64,000 nt of DNA, from positions 6,047,001-6,111,000 of the forward strand of contig NZ_JAZHRR010000001.1 of the NCBI RefSeq assembly GCF_036924515.1. Reading direction: 5' to 3'. Position 1 is the first letter of the stretch, and each line of letters begins with the position of its first letter. A program made the position numbers and the translations under genes. The notes under the pieces were generated by a model that was not told the DNA's origin, searched no databases, and saw only the letters and a program-made list of their open reading frames with translations. The DNA comes from Bradyrhizobium sp. AZCC 1610. Its GTDB lineage: Bacteria > Pseudomonadota > Alphaproteobacteria > Rhizobiales > Xanthobacteraceae. Positions 55,174-64,000 of the stretch are shown piece by piece.

Positions 55174-55962
55174 ATGAATACCGCACGCATTGTCGTCCTG
55201 ACCATCGCAATCGGCGCTGGCGGCATTGCCGCATATCTCGCCAGTGGGTCCGACAAGCCCGCGCCGGCCGTGCCGGTCGCGCAGCTACCAACCGTGGATA
55301 TTCTGGTCGCGAAGTCGGATATCGGCCTCGGCCAGTCGGTCAAATCAGAGGATCTGCAATGGCAGACCTGGCCGGCCGCGACCGCCGGCAGCAATTTCAT
55401 CAGCCGCGCCGCCAGGGCAGACGCCGTCAAGGAGATCACGGGCTCGATCGCGCGCGCGCCATTCATCGCGGGTGAGCCGATCCGGGAGCAGAAGCTGGTG
55501 AAGGCCAACGGCTCCGGCTTCATGGCGGCGATCCTGCCCAGCGGCTTTCGAGCCATTTCCACCGAAATTTCGCCGGAAACCGGCGCGGGTGGCTTCATCC
55601 TGCCGAACGATCGCGTCGACGTGATTCTTTCCAAGCGCGAAAAAAGCCCGGACAGCAACGGCCCCGACGTCTCCACCTCGGAAATCATCCTGACCAATAT
55701 TCGCGTTCTCGCGATCGATCAGGCGCCGAAGGAAAAAGAAGGCACCAACGCGCTGGTCGGCAAGACCGTCACGCTCGAGCTAAAGCCGGAGCAGGCCGAG
55801 ACGCTCGCCCGCGCGCGCCAGAGCGGCACGCTGACGCTGGCGCTGCGCAGCATCGCCGACGTCAACGTGGCCGAGAATCCGGACGAACTACGCAACAAGC
55901 GCGGCGAAAGCCTCAACGTCATTCGTTACGGCGTTGCTGCCCAGCAAACGATGCAGAAGTGA
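55174..55962 (+). CDS. cpaB: Flp pilus assembly protein CpaB (RcpC)
   Basis: A 262-residue periplasmic protein with an N-terminal signal anchor (ARIVVLTIAIGAGGIAAYLAS), a SAF domain (about 40-105, VDILVAKSDIGLGQSVKSEDLQW) and a second RcpC domain (GGFILPNDRVDVILSKRE). Links the secretin to the inner membrane complex. Confidence 0.94.
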   Translation: MNTARIVVLTIAIGAGGIAAYLASGSDKPAPAVPVAQLPTVDILVAKSDIGLGQSVKSEDLQWQTWPAATAGSNFISRAARADAVKEITGSIARAPFIAGEPIREQKLVKANGSGFMAAILPSGFRAISTEISPETGAGGFILPNDRVDVILSKREKSPDSNGPDVSTSEIILTNIRVLAIDQAPKEKEGTNALVGKTVTLELKPEQAETLARARQSGTLTLALRSIADVNVAENPDELRNKRGESLNVIRYGVAAQQTMQK

Positions 55963-55979
55963 CCGAAAGGACGCCCGAT

Positions 55980-57455
55980 ATGAAGTGCAGGGAAAACCAG
56001 CCGATGATGAGAACATTCATCGTCCGCGCCCTGTCGTTTTCGGCCGTGGCAGCGCTCACGCTCAATCCGGCGCTGACGCCGGTGGTGGCGAGCGACTATC
56101 GCGCCGCCGTGCCCATCGCCGCCGACGGGCAGATGAACGCGCGCTTCGTTTCGCTCGGCATCGGCAAATCCATCGTGATCGACCTGCCGCGGGAGATCAA
56201 GGACGTGCTGGTCGCCGATCCGAAGATCGCCAATGCCGTCGTGCGGTCCACCCAGCGCGCTTATATCATCGGCGCCGCGGTCGGCCAGACCAACATCATC
56301 TTCTTCGATTCCGCAGGTGCGCAGATCGCGGCCTATGACATCGCGGTCAAGCGCGACCTCAACGGCGTGCGCGCTGCGCTGAAGCAGTCGCTGCCGAATT
56401 CGGACATCCAGATCGAAGGTGTCGGCGACGGCGTGGTGCTGAGCGGCATGGCAGCGTCCCCGATCGAGGCGCAGCAGGCCGCCGAGATGGCCGCGCGCCT
56501 CGTGGGCGGTGTGGAAAAGGTCGTCAATTCGATCGCCGTTCGCGGCCGCGACCAGGTGATGCTGAAGGTGACCGTCGCCGAAGTGGCGCGCAATATCGTC
56601 AAACAGATGGGCATCGATCTCACGGCCAGCATGACCTACGGCACCGCGGTGGTGAATTTCAGCAACTCCAACCCGTTTACCGCCTATGGCCGTCCGCTGG
56701 TCTCTGGCAACTCGGCGAGTGGAACGTTCGGAAGCGTTCCATCGGTAACGGCCACCCTCCGCGCCATGGAAAGTGCCGGCGTGGTGCGCACGCTGGCCGA
56801 ACCCAATCTGACCGCGATCTCAGGTGAATCCGCGACCTTCATTGCCGGCGGCGAGTTTCCGGTTCCCTCAGGCTATTCCTGCGACCCGGTCACCCGTGTT
56901 TGCACGACCCAGATCCAGTTCAAGAAGTTCGGCATTTCGCTCAACTTTACCCCGGTCGTGCTGACTGAAGGACGAATCAGCCTCCGCGTGATGACCGAAG
57001 TGTCCGAACTGTCGAACGACAATTCGATCACGCTGACGCAGGCACTCAGTTCGACGTCGACGAACTCGCTGACCATTCCTTCGATCAAGACCCGCCGCGC
57101 CGAAACCACCCTGGAAATTCCCTCGGGCGGCGCGATGGCGATGGCGGGCTTGATCGCGGAACAGACCAAGCAGGCCATCAACGGCTTTCCAGGACTGGCC
57201 CAATTGCCTGTTCTCGGCACGCTGTTTCGCAGCCGCGACTTCGTCAACAACCAGACCGAGCTGATGGTTCTGGTCACGCCCTATGTGGTCCGCGCGGTGG
57301 CGCAGAAGGATCTGTCGCGCCCGGATGACGGCTTTGCCAGCGCTTCGGATCCGCAGTCCGATCTGCTCGGCAGCATCAATCGCATCTACGGCGTTCCGGG
57401 CCGCGTCGAGAAGGCACGGAATTATCGCGGCACCTACGGCTTTATTACGGACTGA
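55980..57455 (+). CDS. cpaC: Outer-membrane secretin CpaC (RcpA)
   Basis: A 491-residue type II/III secretin. Signal peptide, then the N-terminal pilus domain (INVD-like: MNARFVSLGIGKSIVIDLPREIKDVLVADPKIANAVV), a BON-like part and the secretin domain (RTLAEPNLTAISGESATFIAGGEFPVP, then LEIPSGGAMAMAGLI and LPVLGTLFRSRDFVNNQTELMVLVTPYVV). ATG 55980 follows AAGGACGCCCGAT; a GTG seven codons upstream overlaps cpaB. Confidence 0.95.
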   Translation: MKCRENQPMMRTFIVRALSFSAVAALTLNPALTPVVASDYRAAVPIAADGQMNARFVSLGIGKSIVIDLPREIKDVLVADPKIANAVVRSTQRAYIIGAAVGQTNIIFFDSAGAQIAAYDIAVKRDLNGVRAALKQSLPNSDIQIEGVGDGVVLSGMAASPIEAQQAAEMAARLVGGVEKVVNSIAVRGRDQVMLKVTVAEVARNIVKQMGIDLTASMTYGTAVVNFSNSNPFTAYGRPLVSGNSASGTFGSVPSVTATLRAMESAGVVRTLAEPNLTAISGESATFIAGGEFPVPSGYSCDPVTRVCTTQIQFKKFGISLNFTPVVLTEGRISLRVMTEVSELSNDNSITLTQALSSTSTNSLTIPSIKTRRAETTLEIPSGGAMAMAGLIAEQTKQAINGFPGLAQLPVLGTLFRSRDFVNNQTELMVLVTPYVVRAVAQKDLSRPDDGFASASDPQSDLLGSINRIYGVPGRVEKARNYRGTYGFITD

Positions 57456-57464
57456 GGCGGGACG

Positions 57465-58217
57465 ATGACACCGAAGATGAAATCAAAGAAGCCCGCCGAT
57501 CCCAGGCGCGCCCTCTGCCTGGCGGGAGCGCTGATCGGTCTTGCCGTGGCGCTTGGCGCCTGCAAGCACAATACCGATGTGGCGACGACGGCGGGCGTCC
57601 CGGACGACTATCGCCTGCGCCATCCGATCGCGGTCCAGGAAGCCGACCGCTCGATCGTCGTTTTCGTCGGCCGCGGTCGCGGCGGCCTTTCCGCCTCTCA
57701 GCGCGCCGACGTGATGTACCTGGGCCAGACCTGGATGCGGGAAGGCACCGGCATCATCAGCGTCGACGTGCCCGTCAATACGCCGAACGCGCGGGCGGCC
57801 GAGGATTCATTGCGCGAAATCCAGGCGACACTTGCCGCCGCCGGCGTGCCGCCGCGCGCGGTCAATGTCCACCAGTATCGCCCCGAAGACCCCAGGCACA
57901 TGGCGGCGATCCGACTGAACTATCCGAAGATTTCGGCAGTGGCCGGCCCGTGCGGCCTGTGGCCCGAGGATCTCGGACCCTCGATCAACAACAAAGGCTA
58001 TTTCGACAACAAGCCGTATTACAATTTCGGCTGTTCCAACCAGCGCAATCTGGCGGCGATGGTCGACAACCCGTCGGACCTCGTGCAACCGCGCCCCGAA
58101 ACCCCGGCCTACACACCGCGGCGTAGCATGGCCTTCGAGAAGTATCGCAAGGGCACCACCACAACAACCAGCTATCCCGAGGCCGACAGGGCCAAACTCA
58201 GCGATACCGGCAAATGA
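57465..58217 (+). CDS. cpaD: Pilus assembly lipoprotein CpaD
   Basis: A 250-residue lipoprotein with lipobox LALGAC (Cys33). The CpaD core includes DDYRLRHPIAVQEADRSIVVFVGRGRGGLSASQRADV and FGCSNQRNLAAMVDNPSDLVQPR. It probably supports the CpaC secretin. Its stop overlaps the cpaE ATG by four bases. Confidence 0.94.
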   Translation: MTPKMKSKKPADPRRALCLAGALIGLAVALGACKHNTDVATTAGVPDDYRLRHPIAVQEADRSIVVFVGRGRGGLSASQRADVMYLGQTWMREGTGIISVDVPVNTPNARAAEDSLREIQATLAAAGVPPRAVNVHQYRPEDPRHMAAIRLNYPKISAVAGPCGLWPEDLGPSINNKGYFDNKPYYNFGCSNQRNLAAMVDNPSDLVQPRPETPAYTPRRSMAFEKYRKGTTTTTSYPEADRAKLSDTGK

Positions 58218-59485
58218 TCACATACTCGCGTCAGAATACAGAACAGCAGCCGGACAACACGGCGCCGTCTACCGAGGATCACATCGCGCCGGCGCCGCGG
58301 GTGTCCGTGCAGGCTTTCTGCGAGACGGTGGAAACCGCGGCCGCTGTGCAGTCGGCGGGCGAAGACCGCCGACTCGGCAAGGCTCATCTCAAGATCCAGA
58401 TGGGCGGTATGGCCGCTGCCATCGAGGCCTACCGCTCGGCCCCGACGCCGAACGTCATCATCCTGGAGACCGAAGGCCGCAACGACATTCTCCTCGGCCT
58501 CGACCAGCTCGCCACCGTCTGCGACGCCGGAACCCGCGTGATCGTGATCGGGCGCATCAACGACGTCATGCTCTATCGCGAACTGGTGCGCCGTGGCGTC
58601 AGCGACTACGTCATCACCCCGGTCAACGCCATCGACGTCGTGCGCTCGGTCTGCAACCTGTTCTCGTCGCCGGACGCCAAGGCCGTCGGCCGCATCATTG
58701 CCATCGTCGGCGCCAAGGGCGGCGTCGGCGCATCCACTGTCGCCCACAACGTCGCCTGGGCGATCGCGCGTGATCTGGCGTTGGATTCCGTGGTCGCCGA
58801 TCTCGACCTCGCTTTCGGCACCGCCGGCCTCGACTACAATCAGGACCCGCCGCAGGGCATCGCGGATGCGGTGTTCTCGCCCGACCGGGTCGATACCGCG
58901 TTCCTCGACCGCCTGCTGTCGAAATGCACCGATCACCTCAGCCTGCTGGCGGCGCCGGCCACGCTCGACCGGGTCTACGATTTTGGCGTGGAGGCGTTCG
59001 ATTCGATCTTCGATACGCTTCGCACCACGATGCCCTGCATCGTGCTCGACGTCCCCCATCAATGGTCGGGATGGACCAGGCGCGCCTTGATCGCGGCCGA
59101 CGACATCCTGATCGTCGCGGCGCCCGATCTCGCCAATCTGCGCAACACCAAGAACATCTACGACCTCTTGAAGACATCACGGCCGAACGATCGCGCGCCG
59201 CTCTATTGTCTCAACCAGGTCGGCATCCCGAAGCGTCCGGAGATCCCCGCCGCCGAGTTCGCCAAGGCGATCGAGAACCACCCGATCGCCACGATTCCGT
59301 TCGAGCCGCAACTCTTCGGTTCGGCCGCCAACAACGGCCAGATGATCGCGGAAATCTCCGCCACGCATCGCACCACCGAGATGTTCCTGCAGATTGCGCA
59401 GCGGCTCACCGGCCGCGGCGAGACCAAGAAGCCGAAGAGTTCGTTGCTGTTGCCCTTGATCGAGAAGTTGCGGGCCAAGAAGTAG
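58214..59485 (+). CDS. cpaE: Pilus assembly ATPase CpaE (TadZ)
   Basis: A 423-residue protein: N-terminal receiver-like domain (about 30-150) without a clear phosphoacceptor set, then a MinD/ParA-type ATPase with the deviant Walker A VGAKGGVGASTVAHN (about 168-182) and VVADLDLAFGTAGLDYN. It places the Tad machine at the cell pole in Caulobacter. ATGA overlap with cpaD. Confidence 0.94.
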   Translation: MITYSRQNTEQQPDNTAPSTEDHIAPAPRVSVQAFCETVETAAAVQSAGEDRRLGKAHLKIQMGGMAAAIEAYRSAPTPNVIILETEGRNDILLGLDQLATVCDAGTRVIVIGRINDVMLYRELVRRGVSDYVITPVNAIDVVRSVCNLFSSPDAKAVGRIIAIVGAKGGVGASTVAHNVAWAIARDLALDSVVADLDLAFGTAGLDYNQDPPQGIADAVFSPDRVDTAFLDRLLSKCTDHLSLLAAPATLDRVYDFGVEAFDSIFDTLRTTMPCIVLDVPHQWSGWTRRALIAADDILIVAAPDLANLRNTKNIYDLLKTSRPNDRAPLYCLNQVGIPKRPEIPAAEFAKAIENHPIATIPFEPQLFGSAANNGQMIAEISATHRTTEMFLQIAQRLTGRGETKKPKSSLLLPLIEKLRAKK

Positions 59486-59507
59486 GTCGCCCGCGTGGAG
59501 TGCCATC

Positions 59508-60974
<1,467 letters not shown>

Positions 60975-60981
60975 GAGGGCG

Positions 60982-61953
60982 ATGAGCATGCAGACGCTCG
61001 CACTGGCCTTTATGGCCGCCACCGCCATCGGCGGCCTGGCATGGGTCTTTCTCTACCCGTTGCTGTCGGGCGAGAAGAAGGCCGAGTCCCGTCGCGCCTC
61101 GATCGCACGTCCCGAACCCACCGCGCGTACGGCCGAGAAGAGCCAACGTTCGCGCCGCGAGCAGGTCGAGGGATCGCTCAAGGAAACTGACGCCCGCCGC
61201 AAGAAGTCCGTTCCCCTCAGCACCCGCCTCGCCCAGGCCGGCTTGGGGTCCTGGACGACGCAGAAATTCTGGATCGTGTCCGGCGTTTCGGCCGCAGCAG
61301 GATTCGTAGTCGCCTTCGTGGTCGGTGGCGGACTGCTAGGCGCCGCTGTGATGGCTTTCGCCACCGGCCTCGGCTTGCCGCGCTGGCTGCTGGGCTATCT
61401 CAAGAAGCGCCGGGAGAAGGCGTTTCTGAAGGCACTGCCCGACGCCGTCGACGTTATCGTGCGCGGCATCAAGGCCGGCCTGCCGCTGTTCGAATCGATC
61501 AAGGTCGTCGCCGCCGACGCGCCGGAACCGCTGAAGAGCGAGTTTCTGGCCATCATCGAAACCCAGACCATCGGCATGCCGCTGGGCGACGCCTGCGCAC
61601 GGCTGTACGAGCGGATGCCGCTGCCGGAGGCGAACTTCTTCGGCATCGTCGTCGCGATCCAGCAGAAGTCAGGCGGCAACCTGTCGGAAGCACTCGGCAA
61701 CCTGTCCAAGGTGCTGCGCGATCGCAAGAAGATGGCGGAGAAGATTCAGGCGATGTCGATGGAAGCCAAGGCTTCCGCGGGCATCATTGGCTCGTTGCCG
61801 CCGATCGTGATGCTGCTGGTGTGGATTTCGACGCCCGCCTACATCTCGCTGCTTTGGACCCATCATCTCGGCCAGTTCATGCTTGTGTGCTGCGTCGCCT
61901 GGATGACGATCGGTGTGCTGGTGATGAAGAAAATGATCAACTTCGACTTCTGA
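60982..61953 (+). CDS. tadB: Pilus inner-membrane protein TadB (CpaG)
   Basis: A 323-residue GspF-type platform protein with helices at both ends. T2SSF domain near 160-285 (ALPDAVDVIVRGIKAGLPLFESIKVVA, FFGIVVAIQQKSGGNLSEALGNLSKVLRDRKKM). ATG 60982 lies after GAGAGGGCG, seven bases past the cpaF stop. Confidence 0.94.
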   Translation: MSMQTLALAFMAATAIGGLAWVFLYPLLSGEKKAESRRASIARPEPTARTAEKSQRSRREQVEGSLKETDARRKKSVPLSTRLAQAGLGSWTTQKFWIVSGVSAAAGFVVAFVVGGGLLGAAVMAFATGLGLPRWLLGYLKKRREKAFLKALPDAVDVIVRGIKAGLPLFESIKVVAADAPEPLKSEFLAIIETQTIGMPLGDACARLYERMPLPEANFFGIVVAIQQKSGGNLSEALGNLSKVLRDRKKMAEKIQAMSMEAKASAGIIGSLPPIVMLLVWISTPAYISLLWTHHLGQFMLVCCVAWMTIGVLVMKKMINFDF

Positions 61954-61962
61954 CGGTGCAGC

Positions 61963-62937
61963 ATGATTGAGTTTCTCATCGCCAAACTCCACGACGCGCG
62001 GTTCATGACCATGCTGCTCGCCGCCGTCGCGGCGAGCGCGACTGCTTACACGCTGATCATGCCGCTGTTTGCCGGCGAAGGCCTCGCCAAGCGCATGAAG
62101 GCGGTCGCCAGCGAGCGCGAACGGCTCCGGCAGCGCGAGCGCGACCGCCTCGCCAAATCGGAAAAGGTGTCGCTGCGGCAAACCCCGAAGCAACTCGTTT
62201 CCAAGGTGGTGGAAGACTTCAACCTGACCAAGTGGCTGGCGCAGGAAGCCGCCCGCGACAAGCTAATCATGGCCGGCTACCGCGGCCACGCGCCCTATGT
62301 CACGTTCCTGTTCGCCCGCGCGGTGACGCCGATCGTGCTGTTTCTCGGCGCGGCCCTCTACGTGTTCGTGATCACGCACATGGACAAGTCGCTGTCGATC
62401 AAGCTCGGCATTTGCATCGCCGCGGCCTATCTCGGACTGCAGGCGCCGATGCTGTTCCTGAAGAACGCCATCAGCAAGCGCCAGCTCTCCATCAAGCGCG
62501 CCTTTCCGGACGCGCTCGACCTGCTGTTGATCTGCATCGAGTCCGGCATGTCGGTCGAAGTCGCCTTCCGCAAGGTCTCCGTCGAGATCGCGGGGCAGTC
62601 GATCGCGCTGTCGGAGGAATTCTCGCTGACCACGGCCGAATTGTCCTACCTGCAGGATCGCAAGGTGGCTTACGAGAACCTCGCCAAGCGCACCGGCCTC
62701 GAGGGCGTGAAATCGGTCTGCCTGGCGCTGATGCAGTCGGAACGCTACGGCACGCCGCTCGGCCAGAGCCTGCGCGTGATGGCGCAGGAAAACCGCGACA
62801 TGCGGATGAACGAGGCCGAGAAGAAAGCGGCCGCGCTGCCGCCGAAGCTCACCGTGCCGATGATCCTGTTCTTCCTGCCATGCCTGTTCATCGTCATTCT
62901 CGGACCGAGCTACATCAAGCTCCAGATGTTACCCTAA
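61963..62937 (+). CDS. tadC: Pilus inner-membrane protein TadC (CpaH)
   Basis: A 324-residue GspF-type partner of TadB. T2SSF domain near 180-300 (AFPDALDLLLICIESGMSVEVAFRKVS, LALMQSERYGTPLGQSLRVMAQENRDMRMNEAEKKAAALPPKLTVPMILFFLPCLF). Nine bases after tadB. Confidence 0.94.
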   Translation: MIEFLIAKLHDARFMTMLLAAVAASATAYTLIMPLFAGEGLAKRMKAVASERERLRQRERDRLAKSEKVSLRQTPKQLVSKVVEDFNLTKWLAQEAARDKLIMAGYRGHAPYVTFLFARAVTPIVLFLGAALYVFVITHMDKSLSIKLGICIAAAYLGLQAPMLFLKNAISKRQLSIKRAFPDALDLLLICIESGMSVEVAFRKVSVEIAGQSIALSEEFSLTTAELSYLQDRKVAYENLAKRTGLEGVKSVCLALMQSERYGTPLGQSLRVMAQENRDMRMNEAEKKAAALPPKLTVPMILFFLPCLFIVILGPSYIKLQMLP

Positions 62938-63013
62938 GGCCGCGATGCGGGCCGGCGCCGCGCGCAGCAGCGCTGCGCCGGGCCTCTTTCACTTTTGCCT
63001 GATTTGAGACGGA

Positions 63014-63838
63014 TCAGTCGGGCCGATTGAGGGCTGCGACCGGCACGGTCTTGCCGCCATTGCGCGGGCTGTCCTTGCGGCTCAGCATTTCCCGCAAGTA
63101 AGCCACATTGGCGGTCGCCTCGTCGGCGGGCAGATCGCCCTTGGCGATGGTTTCGGCTTCCGCGAAGCGGCCCTGCAGACCGACTACGAGCGCCAGGTTC
63201 TGCCGCACCCTTGCGTCGGCGCGGGGATTGGAATAGGCGCGCCGCAGCGTTTCCTCGGCCTGCGGCAATTCCCGCGTCAGCATGTAGGAGAGACCGAGAT
63301 TGGACAGCACCGACGGCTCTTCCGGCACGATCTTCAGCGCGGTCGCGTAATAGCGGCGGGCCTCCTCGTGCTTGCCCATCTTGTCGAGAGTGGTGCCCTG
63401 CACCGAAAGAATGCGCCAGTCGGGATTAGCGGGCGAATGGGCGCGGCTGAGCACGTCGAAGGCCGCCTGCGAATTGCCGTTGTCGGCGAGCGCGCGGCCG
63501 TAAGCGGCAAGCAGCGCCTTGTTGCCGGAATGGGCGATGGTGGCCTGTTCAAGCACGGCGACGGCCTGCGCGCGCTGGCCGGTGGCGCGGAGCGCCTGGC
63601 CGTATCCCAATGCCGCCTCGGCATCCTTGGGATTGGCCCGATGTCGTTCGCCGTAAACCTCGACCGCGCGGCGCGGATCTTCGGGAGCGGCTTGCGCCTT
63701 GGGGGACGATGAAGTCAGCGACCCCGTTATGTCGGACATGGTCTGGCAGCCGCCAAGGCCTGCGGCGAGAACCGCTGTCAGGGCCGCGGAGGAGAGGAAC
63801 CGGGCGAGAGACCCGGCATGGCTGGACTGTCGACGCAT
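63014..63838 (-). CDS. tadD: Pilus assembly TPR lipoprotein TadD
   Basis: A 274-residue lipoprotein (lipobox LGGC at Cys31) with five to six tetratricopeptide repeats from about 60 to 250. TadD is the likely secretin pilotin. Unlike the rest of the locus it is convergent with tadC, 76 bases apart. Confidence 0.9.
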   Translation of the reverse strand: MRRQSSHAGSLARFLSSAALTAVLAAGLGGCQTMSDITGSLTSSSPKAQAAPEDPRRAVEVYGERHRANPKDAEAALGYGQALRATGQRAQAVAVLEQATIAHSGNKALLAAYGRALADNGNSQAAFDVLSRAHSPANPDWRILSVQGTTLDKMGKHEEARRYYATALKIVPEEPSVLSNLGLSYMLTRELPQAEETLRRAYSNPRADARVRQNLALVVGLQGRFAEAETIAKGDLPADEATANVAYLREMLSRKDSPRNGGKTVPVAALNRPD

Positions 63839-63975
63839 GGCACTTCAACTCACGGGGAAAGGCTGACGAATGAAGCCGAACGCGCCAGCAATAGACTGTT
63901 AACCCTAACGGCCGGTTAATTGGCCGTGCTATGCCATCGGCACCACCCACGCCCGTCCCCTTCCGCGAGACCAGC

Positions 63976-64000
63976 ATGCAATCCCCGTTCGAGACCGCGC
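63976..64000 (+). CDS. Start of an unidentified gene (runs off window)
   Basis: ATG 63976 (M-Q-S-P-F-E-T-A) or the in-frame ATG 63931 opens a plus-strand frame at the right edge. Too short to identify; the intergenic layout opposite tadD suggests a divergent gene. Confidence 0.25.

Overview
The window looks like chromosomal DNA of a Bradyrhizobium-type alphaproteobacterium (Nitrobacteraceae). Base composition is GC-rich. It carries the PhyR-NepR-EcfG general stress module, a Tad/Cpa pilus locus with cpaA-F order, the alphaproteobacterial sulfate assimilation layout (cysG-DUF2849-cysI-DUF934-cysH opposite cysD-cysNC), and short palindromic repeats of the 'GTAGCCCGGATG...' kind common in Bradyrhizobium. 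This placement is inference from gene content; no search was run.

Layout. 1-8.4 kb: assimilatory sulfate reduction. A minus-strand operon makes siroheme synthase, sulfite reductase, APS/PAPS reductase and a sulfate-binding protein; divergent cysD-cysN/C activates sulfate. 8.5-10.7 kb: malate synthase G. 10.9-13.6 kb: a large membrane-anchored DUF2235 hydrolase. 13.8-16.4 kb: an IS66-family element (tnpA, tnpB, tnpC). 16.5-25.1 kb: small stress and envelope genes (CsbD, Thivi_2564-type membrane protein, chemoreceptor, DUF2865, L,D-transpeptidase, AI-2E permease, DUF883, holin-like), then about 1 kb of repeat-rich DNA. 25.4-30.8 kb: a DsbA-fold isomerase, a small unknown protein, a second DUF2235 protein of lower GC, an MFS transporter and a DUF808 protein. 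31-34.7 kb: general stress control (phyR, nepR, ecfG, HWE sensor kinase). 35-47.9 kb: a same-strand urea uptake and urease run, urtABCDE-ureDAB-patatin-ureC-ABM-ABM-ureEFG, behind a well-matched sigma-54 promoter. 48.4-50.8 kb: DEAD-box helicase, IF-1 and a cold-shock protein. 50.8-63.8 kb: TadE/TadG-like pseudopilins, a stand-alone secretin N-domain protein, a fatty acid hydroxylase and the Flp/Tad locus (flp, cpaA-F, tadB, tadC, tadD).

How it fits together. Sulfate is taken up, activated and reduced to sulfide. Urea is imported by UrtABCDE and hydrolysed by a nickel urease. Three EcfG-type promoters (GGAAC-N16-CGTT) lie 49-52 bases upstream of small envelope-gene starts in this same window, so the stress sigma factor encoded at 32.3 kb probably controls its neighbours at 17.4, 21.3 and 22.7 kb.

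Most notable points: ureC carries an apparent one-base insertion that throws its last ~78 codons out of frame; the 897-residue DUF2235 protein has a hydrolase, a multi-helix membrane region, a cysteine-rich segment and a lectin-like tail; a 324-bp block bounded by 12-bp inverted repeats resembles a MITE; the IS66 tnpA start codon is buried in a perfect 11-bp hairpin; and the sensor kinase beside ecfG lacks a canonical ATP-binding N-box.
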